Part shown: positions 24,061 through 33,598 of the stretch, one piece after another
Numbering within the stretch: the first letter of the stretch is position 1
Layout: each line of letters begins with the position of its first letter
From: Thermincola carboxydiphila
GTDB taxonomy: Bacteria > Bacillota > Thermincolia > Thermincolales > UBA2595
Assembly: GCA_016841045.1 (NCBI GenBank)
Contig: JAENZX010000002.1
Location: 273,412-337,411 of the forward strand
Length of the DNA: 64,000 nucleotides
Reading direction: 5' to 3'
Made by a program: the position numbers and the translations under genes
Notes under the pieces: model-generated
What the model saw: only the letters and a program-made list of their open reading frames with translations
Told to the model about the DNA's origin: nothing
Databases searched by the model: none

Positions 24061-25989
24061 TTGGGAAAAAAGAGTATAGAAGAAATTATTATCGAGGCAC
24101 TTGAAAGTACACCTCGGTCCGGTAACGGCAGTCCCTCTAACGGCAGTCCCTCACAGAATTTGGCCTCCCTTGAAAAAGAGATGGAGAGACCCCGGAAAAT
24201 TAACTCTGATGGTACTATAAAGGTACAAGACGGCAGGATTATAATAAAAAACCCGGTGGGTTACGGAAAATATCCTACTATATCTCCAAGTATGGGTATT
24301 AATGTTTTTGTAAATGGCAAACCGGTTAAAGACAGAGAAATTGTTACCGAAGAAACCCGGTTGGAAGTTATTATCGAACAAGACGAACCCCATTCCGGTT
24401 TAGATATTTTGGTGTCTGAAGATGAGTTGGAAGCGTATTGCACTATAAAACTAACTCCTGGCAAATTATACCGGTTGTCAAATAAAAATGAGAGCAACCA
24501 TATAGTGATTCAACGGGAAGTTATTGAAGCAGTGTTTCCTGCTGCACCTGGCTTAGCAGATGTCAAAAAACGATTGTTGGATATGGGAATTCAATATGGT
24601 GTTGTTTTGGATCAGCTGGAGAATGAACTGAAATATCCGACCGGTCAGCCTGTTTTGGTAGCCAAGGGGATACCCCCTATACCCTCGCAAGACTCGATAG
24701 TGGATTACCTGTTTGAGATGGGGGATAACGCTGGCGGACCTTCCACCATAGGTCGGATAGACTATTTAGACCGTATGAACTTCCAGTCAGTTGAAGTGGG
24801 TACTGTGTTGGCTGTTAAACACCCACCTGTGCCGGGAAAAGACGGTTTAACAGTGAAAGGAAAAGAAATTCCGGCGGGTCAGACAAAAGATAGTTCCCTT
24901 AATGTAGGCAAGGGGGTTATCTTGGTGGATGGGGGACAAAAGGCTGTAGCCGCTGCCAGCGGCCGCCCGGTTTTGACTGGTGCAGGCAGGGTTATTAACG
25001 TTATACCCCTACTGACAATTCCTGGTGATGTTGATATCAGTACCGGGCACGTCAAGTTTAATGGTGATGTTTTAATTCAGGGAAATGTAATGGAAGGTCT
25101 GCTTGTCTACGCTACCGGAAGGGTAACAGTCTTGGGCAGTGTATATTCAGCAGCTATTGTAAGTAATAGTAACATTTACATTAAGAATAACGTTGTTAAC
25201 AGTAAACTTCATGCTGGGGGCATTGCTGCCTTCTTTAATCGTGTACTTCCGGTTTTGAGGCAGTTACGCAATTATTTAAATGGGATTGATTCCGCAGTTA
25301 AGCAGTTAAAAAATAATAAGATGTTCTTAATGCAGGATTTACATATTAAAGGTGATGGCAACTTAATCAAACTGTTAATAGATGCAAAATTTAAGGAAGT
25401 TCCCAAGATAGTAGAAATTTTAGGAGAGTATACCAAGTCTTCGGTTTATACTTTAGATCCGTTAATTACCCAGTTTATTAGCTTGGTCCAGATGAAATTC
25501 AAAGGAGCTGGCCCTTTAACAATTACGTCAATGATCGAATTGGATCAGATTCGGCAACGGCTGGATGAAATCATTCAACATGGCGAGGAAGGTGATAGTG
25601 GTCCGGCAGATGTATCAATGGGATATGTACAAAGCTCCGTTGTTGAAGCAACCGGCAGCGTCGGGGTATTCAGAAAGGGAAGTTATCAGACAGATATATA
25701 CGCCGGTAAAGATGTGGAGATCTCAGGTGTTTGCCGTGGCGGAGACATTAATGCCGGCGGCAACGTGAAGGTTTCCGATTTGGGTTCCGGGGCTTTGGTT
25801 TTGACCAGGATAAAACTTAATGAACTAGGCAGAGTTACAGCTTCCAGGGTGTTTCCAAATGTACACATCAGTGTGGGGGGGAAGGTATTTAAAACAGACT
25901 ATGTGGTTCAAAACTTTAAATGTTATTGGAACCCCAACAAAGGCTTGATAATAGATAACAGCAATTTAGGGGGAATCGCAAATGCTTAA
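24061..25989 (+). CDS. FapA (DUF342) polymer-forming-type protein
   Basis: A 642-residue member of the FapA/DUF342 family, recognised by VEVGTVLAVKHPPVPGKDG, TVKGKEIPAGQTKD and the right-handed beta-helix region with repeats such as FNGDVLIQGNVMEGLLVYAT and DVEISGVCRGGDINAGGNVK. A coiled segment (about 400-440 and 500-520) interrupts the helix, as in other members. The N-terminal 45 residues form a Ser/Gly/Asn-rich linker. FapA-like proteins have been linked to flagellar assembly and sensor-kinase regulation; here there are no flagellar genes. TTG 24061 is preferred, ten bases after GGGGAG. It overlaps the STAS gene by eight bases, tying it to the partner-switching set. Confidence 0.82.
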   Translation: MGKKSIEEIIIEALESTPRSGNGSPSNGSPSQNLASLEKEMERPRKINSDGTIKVQDGRIIIKNPVGYGKYPTISPSMGINVFVNGKPVKDREIVTEETRLEVIIEQDEPHSGLDILVSEDELEAYCTIKLTPGKLYRLSNKNESNHIVIQREVIEAVFPAAPGLADVKKRLLDMGIQYGVVLDQLENELKYPTGQPVLVAKGIPPIPSQDSIVDYLFEMGDNAGGPSTIGRIDYLDRMNFQSVEVGTVLAVKHPPVPGKDGLTVKGKEIPAGQTKDSSLNVGKGVILVDGGQKAVAAASGRPVLTGAGRVINVIPLLTIPGDVDISTGHVKFNGDVLIQGNVMEGLLVYATGRVTVLGSVYSAAIVSNSNIYIKNNVVNSKLHAGGIAAFFNRVLPVLRQLRNYLNGIDSAVKQLKNNKMFLMQDLHIKGDGNLIKLLIDAKFKEVPKIVEILGEYTKSSVYTLDPLITQFISLVQMKFKGAGPLTITSMIELDQIRQRLDEIIQHGEEGDSGPADVSMGYVQSSVVEATGSVGVFRKGSYQTDIYAGKDVEISGVCRGGDINAGGNVKVSDLGSGALVLTRIKLNELGRVTASRVFPNVHISVGGKVFKTDYVVQNFKCYWNPNKGLIIDNSNLGGIANA

Positions 25990-26299
25990 TTCGAAGGTGC
26001 AGATATCAGGTGTAACCAAACTGGTTTCGCTGGAAGGTAGAATAGACATGTCCAACGCTGAAGAATTTGAAAAGCTACTTTTAAGTGATATGGACCGGAT
26101 TCAGAATATAGAGCTTGATCTAAGTAATTTAACCTTCATTGATTCCACGGGTGTGGGACATCTTGTATCGGTAATTAAGAAATGTAAGCAGAATAACATA
26201 TTATTTAAACTAAGCAATGTGACTGAAGGAATTGAACAGATATTAGAAATAATCGGTGTGTATGATATTTTAAAGTTACTATATAGCAGCGAAGCTTAG
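25982..26299 (+). CDS. STAS-domain anti-sigma-factor antagonist 1
   Basis: A 105-residue single STAS domain of the SpoIIAA/RsbV type. The phospho-acceptor helix is intact: LTFIDSTGVGHL, with Ser after Asp. Unphosphorylated STAS proteins bind and sequester the RsbW-type kinase; phosphorylation by that kinase releases them. The start ATG lies inside the end of the FapA gene with GGGGG upstream, so the two are translationally linked. The kinase-like gene follows after about 40 bases. A second STAS gene lies on its far side. Confidence 0.85.
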   Translation: MLNSKVQISGVTKLVSLEGRIDMSNAEEFEKLLLSDMDRIQNIELDLSNLTFIDSTGVGHLVSVIKKCKQNNILFKLSNVTEGIEQILEIIGVYDILKLLYSSEA

Positions 26300-26339
26300 T
26301 TTATCCTTGGTTCAATTATACTGCAGAGTGGGTGACATT

Positions 26340-27617
26340 TTGAGCTGTAAGAGTTGCGATAAGAATAAAGTTTGTATGGACTGTTACGAACTAATAGACG
26401 GGGTGGCTTTACAGAGAAAATTGGCTATTCCTCAGAAAATAATTCTGGAAACTACTGATGGACAAAAATGCTTTGGAGAGCTATTAATTGTTAGTCCCGT
26501 TGGATTGGCTATCAAGATTGATAATTTGGTTTCAAGTCCGTGGTTTCTTATCAATATTCAAGGCAACTTCAAATTAAAAGTTCAGCGAATTGCCAACCGG
26601 GGAAAGGATAACTATCACGGTTTTGATATTATGGAAGTTCATCGTGATACCGGAATTTCAAGTAGATTAAATAATGAAGAGTATAAAGTTCTGGCAATGA
26701 CATCTGACCAGCTAATCGATGAATTAACTGAAGACTTACCTGAAAGTGTCAAAAATATAGTCCAGGAGAGACTTAAAACCGAGTTGGAAAAAGGAAAAAT
26801 TTTTGATGCATTAAAAGTTGGTCAGGCAATTAAGTATCAAAATAATAACTTTAAACCTCTGGGCCGGGGGACGGAGAAAATTAATTTGCCTCAAAAAGAT
26901 TTGAGAGATATAGTGCAAAAATGCAGCAAGACAGGTTTGCCACAAAGAGAACTATTTGTGCAAGAGGACCAGATATATGATGTACATGGCATTCCTTTTG
27001 ACTATCAAAGTGGTGGTTTGCTGCTTCTGGATGTAACTTCTGTAATAAATAAAGAACGTCAAATAAAGGAAAAAGAGCTTGAGATTTACCGTGAAGCCAT
27101 TGAAGCCGTCACTGGCGGTAGGCTGATACTGGTTGGAAGGCTACAACTGACTTCTTATTGCTATGACAGTCAACCTGATTTTGAATTAACCATTAACGTT
27201 TCTGAGGAGATTGACAGAGTAAGAACCCAGGTGGCAAATCTGTTAAGAAATATTAAGTATCCCGAAAGAGAAATATTTCTGTTTACGGTCTGTATTTCAG
27301 AAGCAGTAACCAACGCTTTAAAGCATGCAGGTGCAGGAAGGTGCCGCTGTTGGGTTACGCCTGATAAGGTTATGGTGGAAATAGCAGATAGCGGACCGGG
27401 CATTAATTTTAAGGACTTGCCAAAGGCGACTTTGATGCAGCACTTCTCAACTACAAAATCCCTTGGATGCGGTTTTACAATAATGTTAAAGTTTTTAGAT
27501 AAGATTGTTATGGCTACAGATCCGCATGGAACCACACTTATTTTAGAGAAAAAAATAGGGCCTCAAAAACAAAAAAGTATTGATGACTTGATTACTACCA
27601 ATATTAGGGTAAGTTAA
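26340..27617 (+). CDS. Multi-domain RsbW/SpoIIAB-type HATPase protein
   Basis: This protein of about 425 residues ends in a GHKL kinase domain of the anti-sigma type (about 285-405): EAVTNALKHAG (N box), DSGPGI (G1), STTKSLGCGFTIM (G2). There is no HisKA domain, so it should act on serine of STAS partners. In front lie a Cys cluster near the N-terminus (CKSC, CMDC), a beta domain resembling PilZ (IPQKIILETTDG then LLIVSPVGLAIKI), a helical linker and a PAS-like segment (VHGIPFDYQSGG). Classical RsbW has about 150 residues and none of these. The start is taken as TTG 26340 after GGGTGA; TTG 26307 has no site. It lies between two STAS genes. Confidence 0.8.
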   Translation: MSCKSCDKNKVCMDCYELIDGVALQRKLAIPQKIILETTDGQKCFGELLIVSPVGLAIKIDNLVSSPWFLINIQGNFKLKVQRIANRGKDNYHGFDIMEVHRDTGISSRLNNEEYKVLAMTSDQLIDELTEDLPESVKNIVQERLKTELEKGKIFDALKVGQAIKYQNNNFKPLGRGTEKINLPQKDLRDIVQKCSKTGLPQRELFVQEDQIYDVHGIPFDYQSGGLLLLDVTSVINKERQIKEKELEIYREAIEAVTGGRLILVGRLQLTSYCYDSQPDFELTINVSEEIDRVRTQVANLLRNIKYPEREIFLFTVCISEAVTNALKHAGAGRCRCWVTPDKVMVEIADSGPGINFKDLPKATLMQHFSTTKSLGCGFTIMLKFLDKIVMATDPHGTTLILEKKIGPQKQKSIDDLITTNIRVS

Positions 27618-27673
27618 ATTACAAATGACTCGATGGTTAAAGCCAAATGAGTACCCGTCAGGAGGTGACCCCC

Positions 27674-27991
27674 ATGCCACTAAAGATTGAGGTCAGACAG
27701 TTTGCAAAAACAAGGTCCCTTATATTAGCTGGCGTTCTAGATTATTCTACAACAAGGGATTTTGAAAACAGTACAAGACAGCTTGAGGGGTTCAATAAAC
27801 TGGTTATTGATTTTAAGGAGATCAGATTTATTGATTCAACGGGTATTTACAGTTTAGCTCAGGCTGTTACCAGGTATCAGGAAAAGGGTATTGCTGTTGA
27901 AGTACAAAATATATCCAAACCGATTTATGAAATTTTGGATATTTTAGGGCTAGTTTCGACATTTGGCAGTAAAGTTTTCATCCAATCTTAA
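27674..27991 (+). CDS. STAS-domain anti-sigma-factor antagonist 2
   Basis: A 105-residue STAS protein with the intact acceptor motif IRFIDSTGIYSL. It differs clearly from the first STAS protein, so the two probably serve different partners or phosphatases. Start ATG 27674 lies five bases after AGGAGGTGA, one of the strongest ribosome sites in the cluster. It sits between the HATPase gene and the Spo0E/HD gene. Confidence 0.85.
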   Translation: MPLKIEVRQFAKTRSLILAGVLDYSTTRDFENSTRQLEGFNKLVIDFKEIRFIDSTGIYSLAQAVTRYQEKGIAVEVQNISKPIYEILDILGLVSTFGSKVFIQS

Positions 27992-28023
27992 CAACTCTAA
28001 ATACAGGAAAGAGAGTTGACACT

Positions 28024-29481
28024 ATGTCCTGGTCATCAAGTTATTTAACAAAACTACAAAAAGAAATTGAGAAATATAAGGACCGTATGTTAAAAGTAGT
28101 CAAGTCAGAAAAGCAATTCAGCCGACAAAAAAATCTTATCAGAATTAGCCAGCAGTTAGATAATCTAATTCTAAGTTACCAGAGTTTTAGTAGAAATTTA
28201 AATTTATATCAGACTGAACCATATACAGTTGACTTTTATATGGACACAGATATAGATTTAAGTTTCGTATCATCTAATAACATAAAAAATAAGTATACGT
28301 TCTGCAATTCCGGTTCTTCAATCTGGTTAGCATATTCCCTCACAAATGAAAGTAATTATGAATTTATTATCGTTCAGGACCCAGACGGGGATTTAAAAGG
28401 AGTTTTAACAAGAGAAAAATTACAAAACTTATGTGTTAAAAGAACATCCAAGGGCATGATAAGTGACTACCTAGCCAATATTGGGAAAATCTTTGACAAT
28501 GTACCGGTTAGTATTTTTATCCTGGATGAAGAATTTTTTATTGAATATGCCAACGCTGAAGCAATTAAAAATTTTAATGACATCCTGCCCGAAAGCTGCC
28601 TTTTTAAAAAAGCGGATATGTTATTCAGCGGTTTATTTGGCAAAAGTTTTAATCAATTTATTGAAACCGAATTTTGGCATAATATTAAGAATTATTCAAC
28701 TTGTTCAGGGATAGAAGTCCAGCTCTTGAACTGTGTCAATTTAGTAGCCAATGTTAAGACTGTTCGTAATCACTTTGGCCGTAAGAATATAATTGTATGT
28801 TTAATGAATGTTGATGATTTGAAACAAGAGGTTGAGAAATTAGTCCTGAATTCTGATGATTTAATTCAGGCCCTGCGTTTATTTTTGCCATATCAGATTG
28901 AGGCAGAATTGAGAACGATACCGGAATACAGGGATATTTATAATTATGATACAGGAAAAATAACTATTATTTCAAAAATAAAGGATGGTGGCTACTGGCA
29001 TGTGATAAATTGTCTGAGAATCATTGCTCAGCTCGACCGTACGGGTATTTTCCAAAAGTACGACATTGATAAGGACATTCTGGTTCAGGCAATTACTGTT
29101 CACGATATAGGAAAGAAACAGCCACAATTGGATATCGGTGAGACGTTAGACCCCAATGCTGTTTTTGAACCAGGGAAGCTTCATGCCAAACGTAGCGCTT
29201 TATACTGTAAACAAAATGGATATAGAAAAGAGACCATCCTTCTCGTGAAATATCATCATCATCATGAATACGAGATACCTAAGAACTGGTCACGAAAACT
29301 GCTGCTTGTCTTTAGGATATTTAAACTGATAGATGGACTTTCTGCTGCCATAACCAGGAGAAATGCGACAGTGAATTTCGAATTACAGGGGGATTTATTA
29401 GTTGTTCATGAAACTAACAAACAACGGCCTGAGTATTCACAAAAGTATAATTTAAGTTTAACGAGAAGGAATCATAGATGA
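28024..29481 (+). CDS. Spo0E-like, PAS and HD-domain fusion protein
   Basis: The N-terminal 55 residues match the Spo0E aspartyl-phosphatase family: KEIEKYKDRMLKVV followed by ISQQLDNLILSYQ, with the S-Q-x-L-D signature. Spo0E proteins remove phosphate from Spo0A. A short CBS-like strand set follows (about 75-135, ending LKGVLTREKL), then a PAS-like domain (about 150-260, FDNVPVSIFILDEEF) and a HD hydrolase domain (about 315-450) with WHVINCLR, VHDIGKK, LHAKRSALY and KYHHHHEY, so metal ligands appear complete. Such HD domains cleave phosphomonoesters or nucleotides. The fusion joins phosphorelay and partner-switching parts in one chain. Its last codon overlaps the next start (ATGA). Confidence 0.8.
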   Translation: MSWSSSYLTKLQKEIEKYKDRMLKVVKSEKQFSRQKNLIRISQQLDNLILSYQSFSRNLNLYQTEPYTVDFYMDTDIDLSFVSSNNIKNKYTFCNSGSSIWLAYSLTNESNYEFIIVQDPDGDLKGVLTREKLQNLCVKRTSKGMISDYLANIGKIFDNVPVSIFILDEEFFIEYANAEAIKNFNDILPESCLFKKADMLFSGLFGKSFNQFIETEFWHNIKNYSTCSGIEVQLLNCVNLVANVKTVRNHFGRKNIIVCLMNVDDLKQEVEKLVLNSDDLIQALRLFLPYQIEAELRTIPEYRDIYNYDTGKITIISKIKDGGYWHVINCLRIIAQLDRTGIFQKYDIDKDILVQAITVHDIGKKQPQLDIGETLDPNAVFEPGKLHAKRSALYCKQNGYRKETILLVKYHHHHEYEIPKNWSRKLLLVFRIFKLIDGLSAAITRRNATVNFELQGDLLVVHETNKQRPEYSQKYNLSLTRRNHR

Positions 29482-32015
29482 AGAAAAAAAGAGAACAACT
29501 GTTAGCTCCAAAAGAAAAGAATAAATTATACAGACTTAATTTTAGAATAGCAGGAATTATATTATTCACACTTTTAACTTTAGCTGCCGTAATAATTATA
29601 AATGTTAAGCTTTATCAGGATTTGAATTCACATAATCAAATACAAAGAACCCTTTCCCGAATTGACGAACAAGTGCACCAGTTAAGTGATGTAAAATGGG
29701 TAATCATATCGGATCAGATTATAACCCAGGAAGAAATAGATCAGATTCAAAATAAAAAAAATTTAATCAGAAAACTTTTTGTTGAAATGGAAAATGGCTC
29801 TGTTCAACATGAACAATTTAATGTGATTCAAAAGGTTTTTGAAGAGTACAGTGTCTCTACTTCATTTTTGTTTAATTTAATTTCCAAGGGTGATTTCATA
29901 AAGGCTAATACTTATAATCATGAAACAGTTGAGCCAATTGCTAAAAAACTAAATGAACTCACTACTAAGGAAACTGAATTACACCATGAGTACTTAATGA
30001 CAGAACAAAGAAAGTTTTTTAATACAGGGGTGACAGTAACTGCTATTGCTTTTATTTTATTTATTATCCTGGGCAGATATCTTCAAAAAAACCGCGAGTT
30101 TCTTTTATTTAATGACTTGATGTATTCACAAATTAGTTATATATTTGATGCTTCACATGAAGCGATTTGTGTAATTGACAGGAATTTAAACATTGTCCGT
30201 GCCAACACTACTTTCATAGATGAATTTGGAAGCAATGAAGATAAAAAATGCTGCGAACTTTGTTTTAATAAGCTTTGTCATACCGATTACTGCCACTTAA
30301 AGAGGATTGTCAATGGTGACGATTCTGTGGAAGATCTGGTTGACAGGAAACATGCCGATGGTTCTGTTAGATATTATTTGGTTACAGCTTGCCGTTACTA
30401 CGATTATGAAGGAAATTTGATTGGGATTATTAAGAATTTCAAGGATGTGACGGAAAGAACTAATTATGTAATAATGCTGCGCCGGTACAAAATACTTACC
30501 AGATACGCGCGGGACATCATTCTGTTTACTGACAATGATGGTCTTATAATTGATGCAAACAATGCAGCGTTAAAGTTTTACGAGTATAGTAAAGAACAAA
30601 TTCTGAGTTTAAATATTAGTGATTTGTATCCCCCGGAAGTGATGGCTCCAACTTTTGACCGGCAGGAGTTGGAAAAAGAAGGTTACACATTTGAAACTGT
30701 ACATAAAAATAGAATTGGTACTAAAATCCCTGTTGAAGTAAGTTCCATAAGAGTCGATTTCGAAGACGAGAAGATTGTCATAAGCATAATAAGAGATATG
30801 ACTGAACGAAAACTAGCAGAACAGTCATTAAACGATCAAAAAGAATTTGCAGAAAACCTAATCACTAGCTCAGCTATACCAATGTTTGTACTTGACCCAC
30901 ATCATAAAGTACTTATCTGGAATAAGGCTTGCGAAGAACTATTAGGTGTAAAGGCGAAGGAAGTCTTAGGAACAGGAAACCACTGGAAAGCATTCTATAA
31001 AACAAAGAATCAATGTCTGGCGGATGCAATAATAGACGACTCTCTTGAACATTTACCAGATGGATATATAAAAATGAATCAATCAAAAATAATAAAGAAA
31101 GGTCTGCATGCAGAGAATTGGGTACAGATAGGTGGTAAGAAAAAATATATATACATAGAAGCAGCACCGGTCTTCGATAGTAATAACAATCTGGTAGCAG
31201 CCGTGGAAATTGTGCAGGATTTTACCGAACGAAAAAATAATGAAGAGGAGCTCCTGAAATTTAATCGCAAGATTCAGTTGGAATTGGAACTTGCTTCCAA
31301 GGTTCAAAGGAGTATGCTTCCAAAGTTTATTCCTGACATACCCAACATTTGTTTTGCCTGGAAATCTGAACCCAGTATCTATGTTGGGGGCGACATGCTC
31401 GATATCTTTTATCTGGATAAAGACAAAATAGGGTTTTACCTCCTTGATGTGAAAGGGCATGGAATTGGTGCTGCTCTTACCGCAGTGACTTTAAACAATC
31501 ATTTGAGATCAAATTATCGTACTCATGACCATTCTTACAATAACACTATCTTTTCACCTTCCGTTATTTTAACACAGCTCAATGAATATTTTACATCTGA
31601 AATAAATGCCTTCTTTACAATTCTTTACGGAATTATTGACATAAAAAATTTAGTAATGACATACGCAAGAGCAGGTCATTGTCTGCCCATAATCATTTCT
31701 AAGGATGGAACTTCAACTGTGCCGGAGCAGGGTGGCGTTGCAGTAGGTCTGCTAAAAGGTGCAGCTTATAGTGACATTACCATTAAATTGAAACAGGATG
31801 ATAAAGTGCTTCTTTATACTGATGGAGTCCTAGAAAGTGACAGCGGCGTTTCAGCAAAACCCTTTTTAATCAATGACTTAGTAAATCAGGTAAGCACCTA
31901 TAGACATGAATGTGTCGCTGACATCGTTGACAATATTATTTTACAGGCGAAAAAAAGAACTGAGACCCTGGAAGTAAGAGACGATATAACGGTTCTTGGT
32001 TTCGAACTTAATTAA
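29478..32015 (+). CDS. Membrane PAS-SpoIIE (PP2C) serine phosphatase 1
   Basis: An 845-residue protein. Two membrane helices (about 25-46 and 178-200) enclose an extracytoplasmic helical sensor of about 130 residues. Three PAS-like domains follow (about 215-330, 335-455, 460-590; the first is Cys-rich: KKCCELCFNKLCHTDYC), then a short coiled linker and a SpoIIE phosphatase domain (about 610-845) with GGDMLDIF, DVKGHGIGAAL, YTDGVLES and DDITVLGF, so the metal-binding Asp residues are present. RsbU/SpoIIE phosphatases dephosphorylate STAS proteins; the two STAS genes in this cluster are likely targets. The Cys-rich PAS may bind metal or sense redox state. Confidence 0.87.
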   Translation: MKKKREQLLAPKEKNKLYRLNFRIAGIILFTLLTLAAVIIINVKLYQDLNSHNQIQRTLSRIDEQVHQLSDVKWVIISDQIITQEEIDQIQNKKNLIRKLFVEMENGSVQHEQFNVIQKVFEEYSVSTSFLFNLISKGDFIKANTYNHETVEPIAKKLNELTTKETELHHEYLMTEQRKFFNTGVTVTAIAFILFIILGRYLQKNREFLLFNDLMYSQISYIFDASHEAICVIDRNLNIVRANTTFIDEFGSNEDKKCCELCFNKLCHTDYCHLKRIVNGDDSVEDLVDRKHADGSVRYYLVTACRYYDYEGNLIGIIKNFKDVTERTNYVIMLRRYKILTRYARDIILFTDNDGLIIDANNAALKFYEYSKEQILSLNISDLYPPEVMAPTFDRQELEKEGYTFETVHKNRIGTKIPVEVSSIRVDFEDEKIVISIIRDMTERKLAEQSLNDQKEFAENLITSSAIPMFVLDPHHKVLIWNKACEELLGVKAKEVLGTGNHWKAFYKTKNQCLADAIIDDSLEHLPDGYIKMNQSKIIKKGLHAENWVQIGGKKKYIYIEAAPVFDSNNNLVAAVEIVQDFTERKNNEEELLKFNRKIQLELELASKVQRSMLPKFIPDIPNICFAWKSEPSIYVGGDMLDIFYLDKDKIGFYLLDVKGHGIGAALTAVTLNNHLRSNYRTHDHSYNNTIFSPSVILTQLNEYFTSEINAFFTILYGIIDIKNLVMTYARAGHCLPIIISKDGTSTVPEQGGVAVGLLKGAAYSDITIKLKQDDKVLLYTDGVLESDSGVSAKPFLINDLVNQVSTYRHECVADIVDNIILQAKKRTETLEVRDDITVLGFELN

Positions 32016-32057
32016 TTACTCTATGATGCACGATAAAATTTAATTCCAGGTGAAATG

Positions 32058-33473
32058 ATGGGACCTTTATTATCAAAAAAAGGTAATCTTAAAAAGAAGC
32101 TTCTTTTGGAAGCTCACATTACTGTATTGCTCGTGCTTATCATAACAATTTTTCCTATTTATTATCATAAGAGACTGATACCAATTATTGCCGGCGTTTT
32201 TTTAATATGTTTTGGATTGGTCTCTCGTGCCGCCATCAGAAGGGCAGGTACCATTTTAAATTTAGAAAAGAATCTTGATCACAGTATACAGACTCAACTC
32301 CAACTGGAGCGCAGACTTAAGTTTGAAGAGCTTTTTTTCAATACATTTGAGCAGGCAGCAGTTGGGATAGTACATGCCAACCCTGAAGGCAGATTTATTA
32401 GGGTTAACAAGAAATTTTGCGAAATTGTCGGCTATGAATATGAAGAGATTTTAAAAATGAGTTTTAAAGATATCACATACCCCGACGATTTGCAGTCTGA
32501 CCTTCAATTGCTTCAAAAACTAATCTCAGGGCAAATAGATAATTTCTCATTAGAAAAACGATACATAAAAAAAGATAAATCTCTGGTTTGGGTGGAACTT
32601 ACTGTATCTGTCATTAAAGAAATCTGTGGAACGATTGATTATTTTATTGGAGTAATCGAAGATATTTCGGAACGAAAAAATATTGAACAGGAAATATTAA
32701 GGCAGAATCGAAGCATTCTGGCGGAGTTGCAGCTAGCCGCCAGTATTCAGAGAAAACTGCTTCCTGTTCGATTCCCCAAATATCCAATGGTTAACTTTTC
32801 TTGGGAGATGTACCCTAGCAATTACGTTGGGGGGGACATGTTTAATGTTTTTCAGCTGGACGAAGATAATATAGGTATTTACATTTTAGATGTTAAAGGA
32901 CACGGTGTGTCCGCAGCTTTAAAGGCTATTGCTGTTAGTTACCTGATGAAACCCTCCGCGAGACCAAAATCCTATATCGACGGAAAAAACGTAGGTAACC
33001 GCATTTTTCGGCCCTCGGAAACATTGCTGCATTTGAATGAACGGTTAATGAGTGAATCTGGCAAAAACTTTTTTACCATGTTTTACGGTATCTTAAACCT
33101 CTCAACTTTAGAATTGACATATTCCATTGCAGGTCATAACCCGCCAATAATTTTTTCTGAACAAAGTTACCCTCAGGTATTAGATAAGGGCGGTCCAGCT
33201 GTTGGGCTAATTCCTAATCATTCTTTTGTAGATAAAACCCTTAAATTAAAAGGTGGGGATAAAGTTTTTTTACATACAGATGGTATTATTGAAGCTGAAG
33301 ATTTAAGCAACAACCGTTTTGGACTGGAAAAATTATTAGATGTTATATATATTAACAGAACAAAATCTGTAGCTGAATTAACTACCATAGTAGGAGATGA
33401 AGTAATGTTGTACCTTGGCGGAAGGGCACTCTGTGATGATATGGCTATCCTAGCGTTTGAAATCACCTCATAA
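32058..33473 (+). CDS. Membrane PAS-SpoIIE (PP2C) serine phosphatase 2
   Basis: A 471-residue protein with two tightly spaced membrane helices (about 15-35 and 38-58), one PAS domain (about 95-215, with KFCEIVGYEYEEILKMSF and EDISERKN) and a SpoIIE phosphatase domain (about 235-470). The motifs are GGDMFNVF, DVKGHGVSAAL, HTDGIIEAED and DDMAILAFEI. In the first motif the usual second Asp is Asn, unlike phosphatase 1. ATG 32058 is chosen for spacing from AGGTGA (32048-32053). It ends the cluster, 42 bases after phosphatase 1. A second phosphatase suggests two input routes or one phosphatase per STAS protein. Confidence 0.85.
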   Translation: MGPLLSKKGNLKKKLLLEAHITVLLVLIITIFPIYYHKRLIPIIAGVFLICFGLVSRAAIRRAGTILNLEKNLDHSIQTQLQLERRLKFEELFFNTFEQAAVGIVHANPEGRFIRVNKKFCEIVGYEYEEILKMSFKDITYPDDLQSDLQLLQKLISGQIDNFSLEKRYIKKDKSLVWVELTVSVIKEICGTIDYFIGVIEDISERKNIEQEILRQNRSILAELQLAASIQRKLLPVRFPKYPMVNFSWEMYPSNYVGGDMFNVFQLDEDNIGIYILDVKGHGVSAALKAIAVSYLMKPSARPKSYIDGKNVGNRIFRPSETLLHLNERLMSESGKNFFTMFYGILNLSTLELTYSIAGHNPPIIFSEQSYPQVLDKGGPAVGLIPNHSFVDKTLKLKGGDKVFLHTDGIIEAEDLSNNRFGLEKLLDVIYINRTKSVAELTTIVGDEVMLYLGGRALCDDMAILAFEITS

Positions 33474-33598
33474 TTGTAGTATGATTATTAAGTTACATAA
33501 ACCTACCAAAAAAACGCGAAGTATAAGAGTAAAAAGCAGAAAACAAAACTTAATATTTTAATATACAGGTAAATACAGATTACGAAAGGAAGGATATC

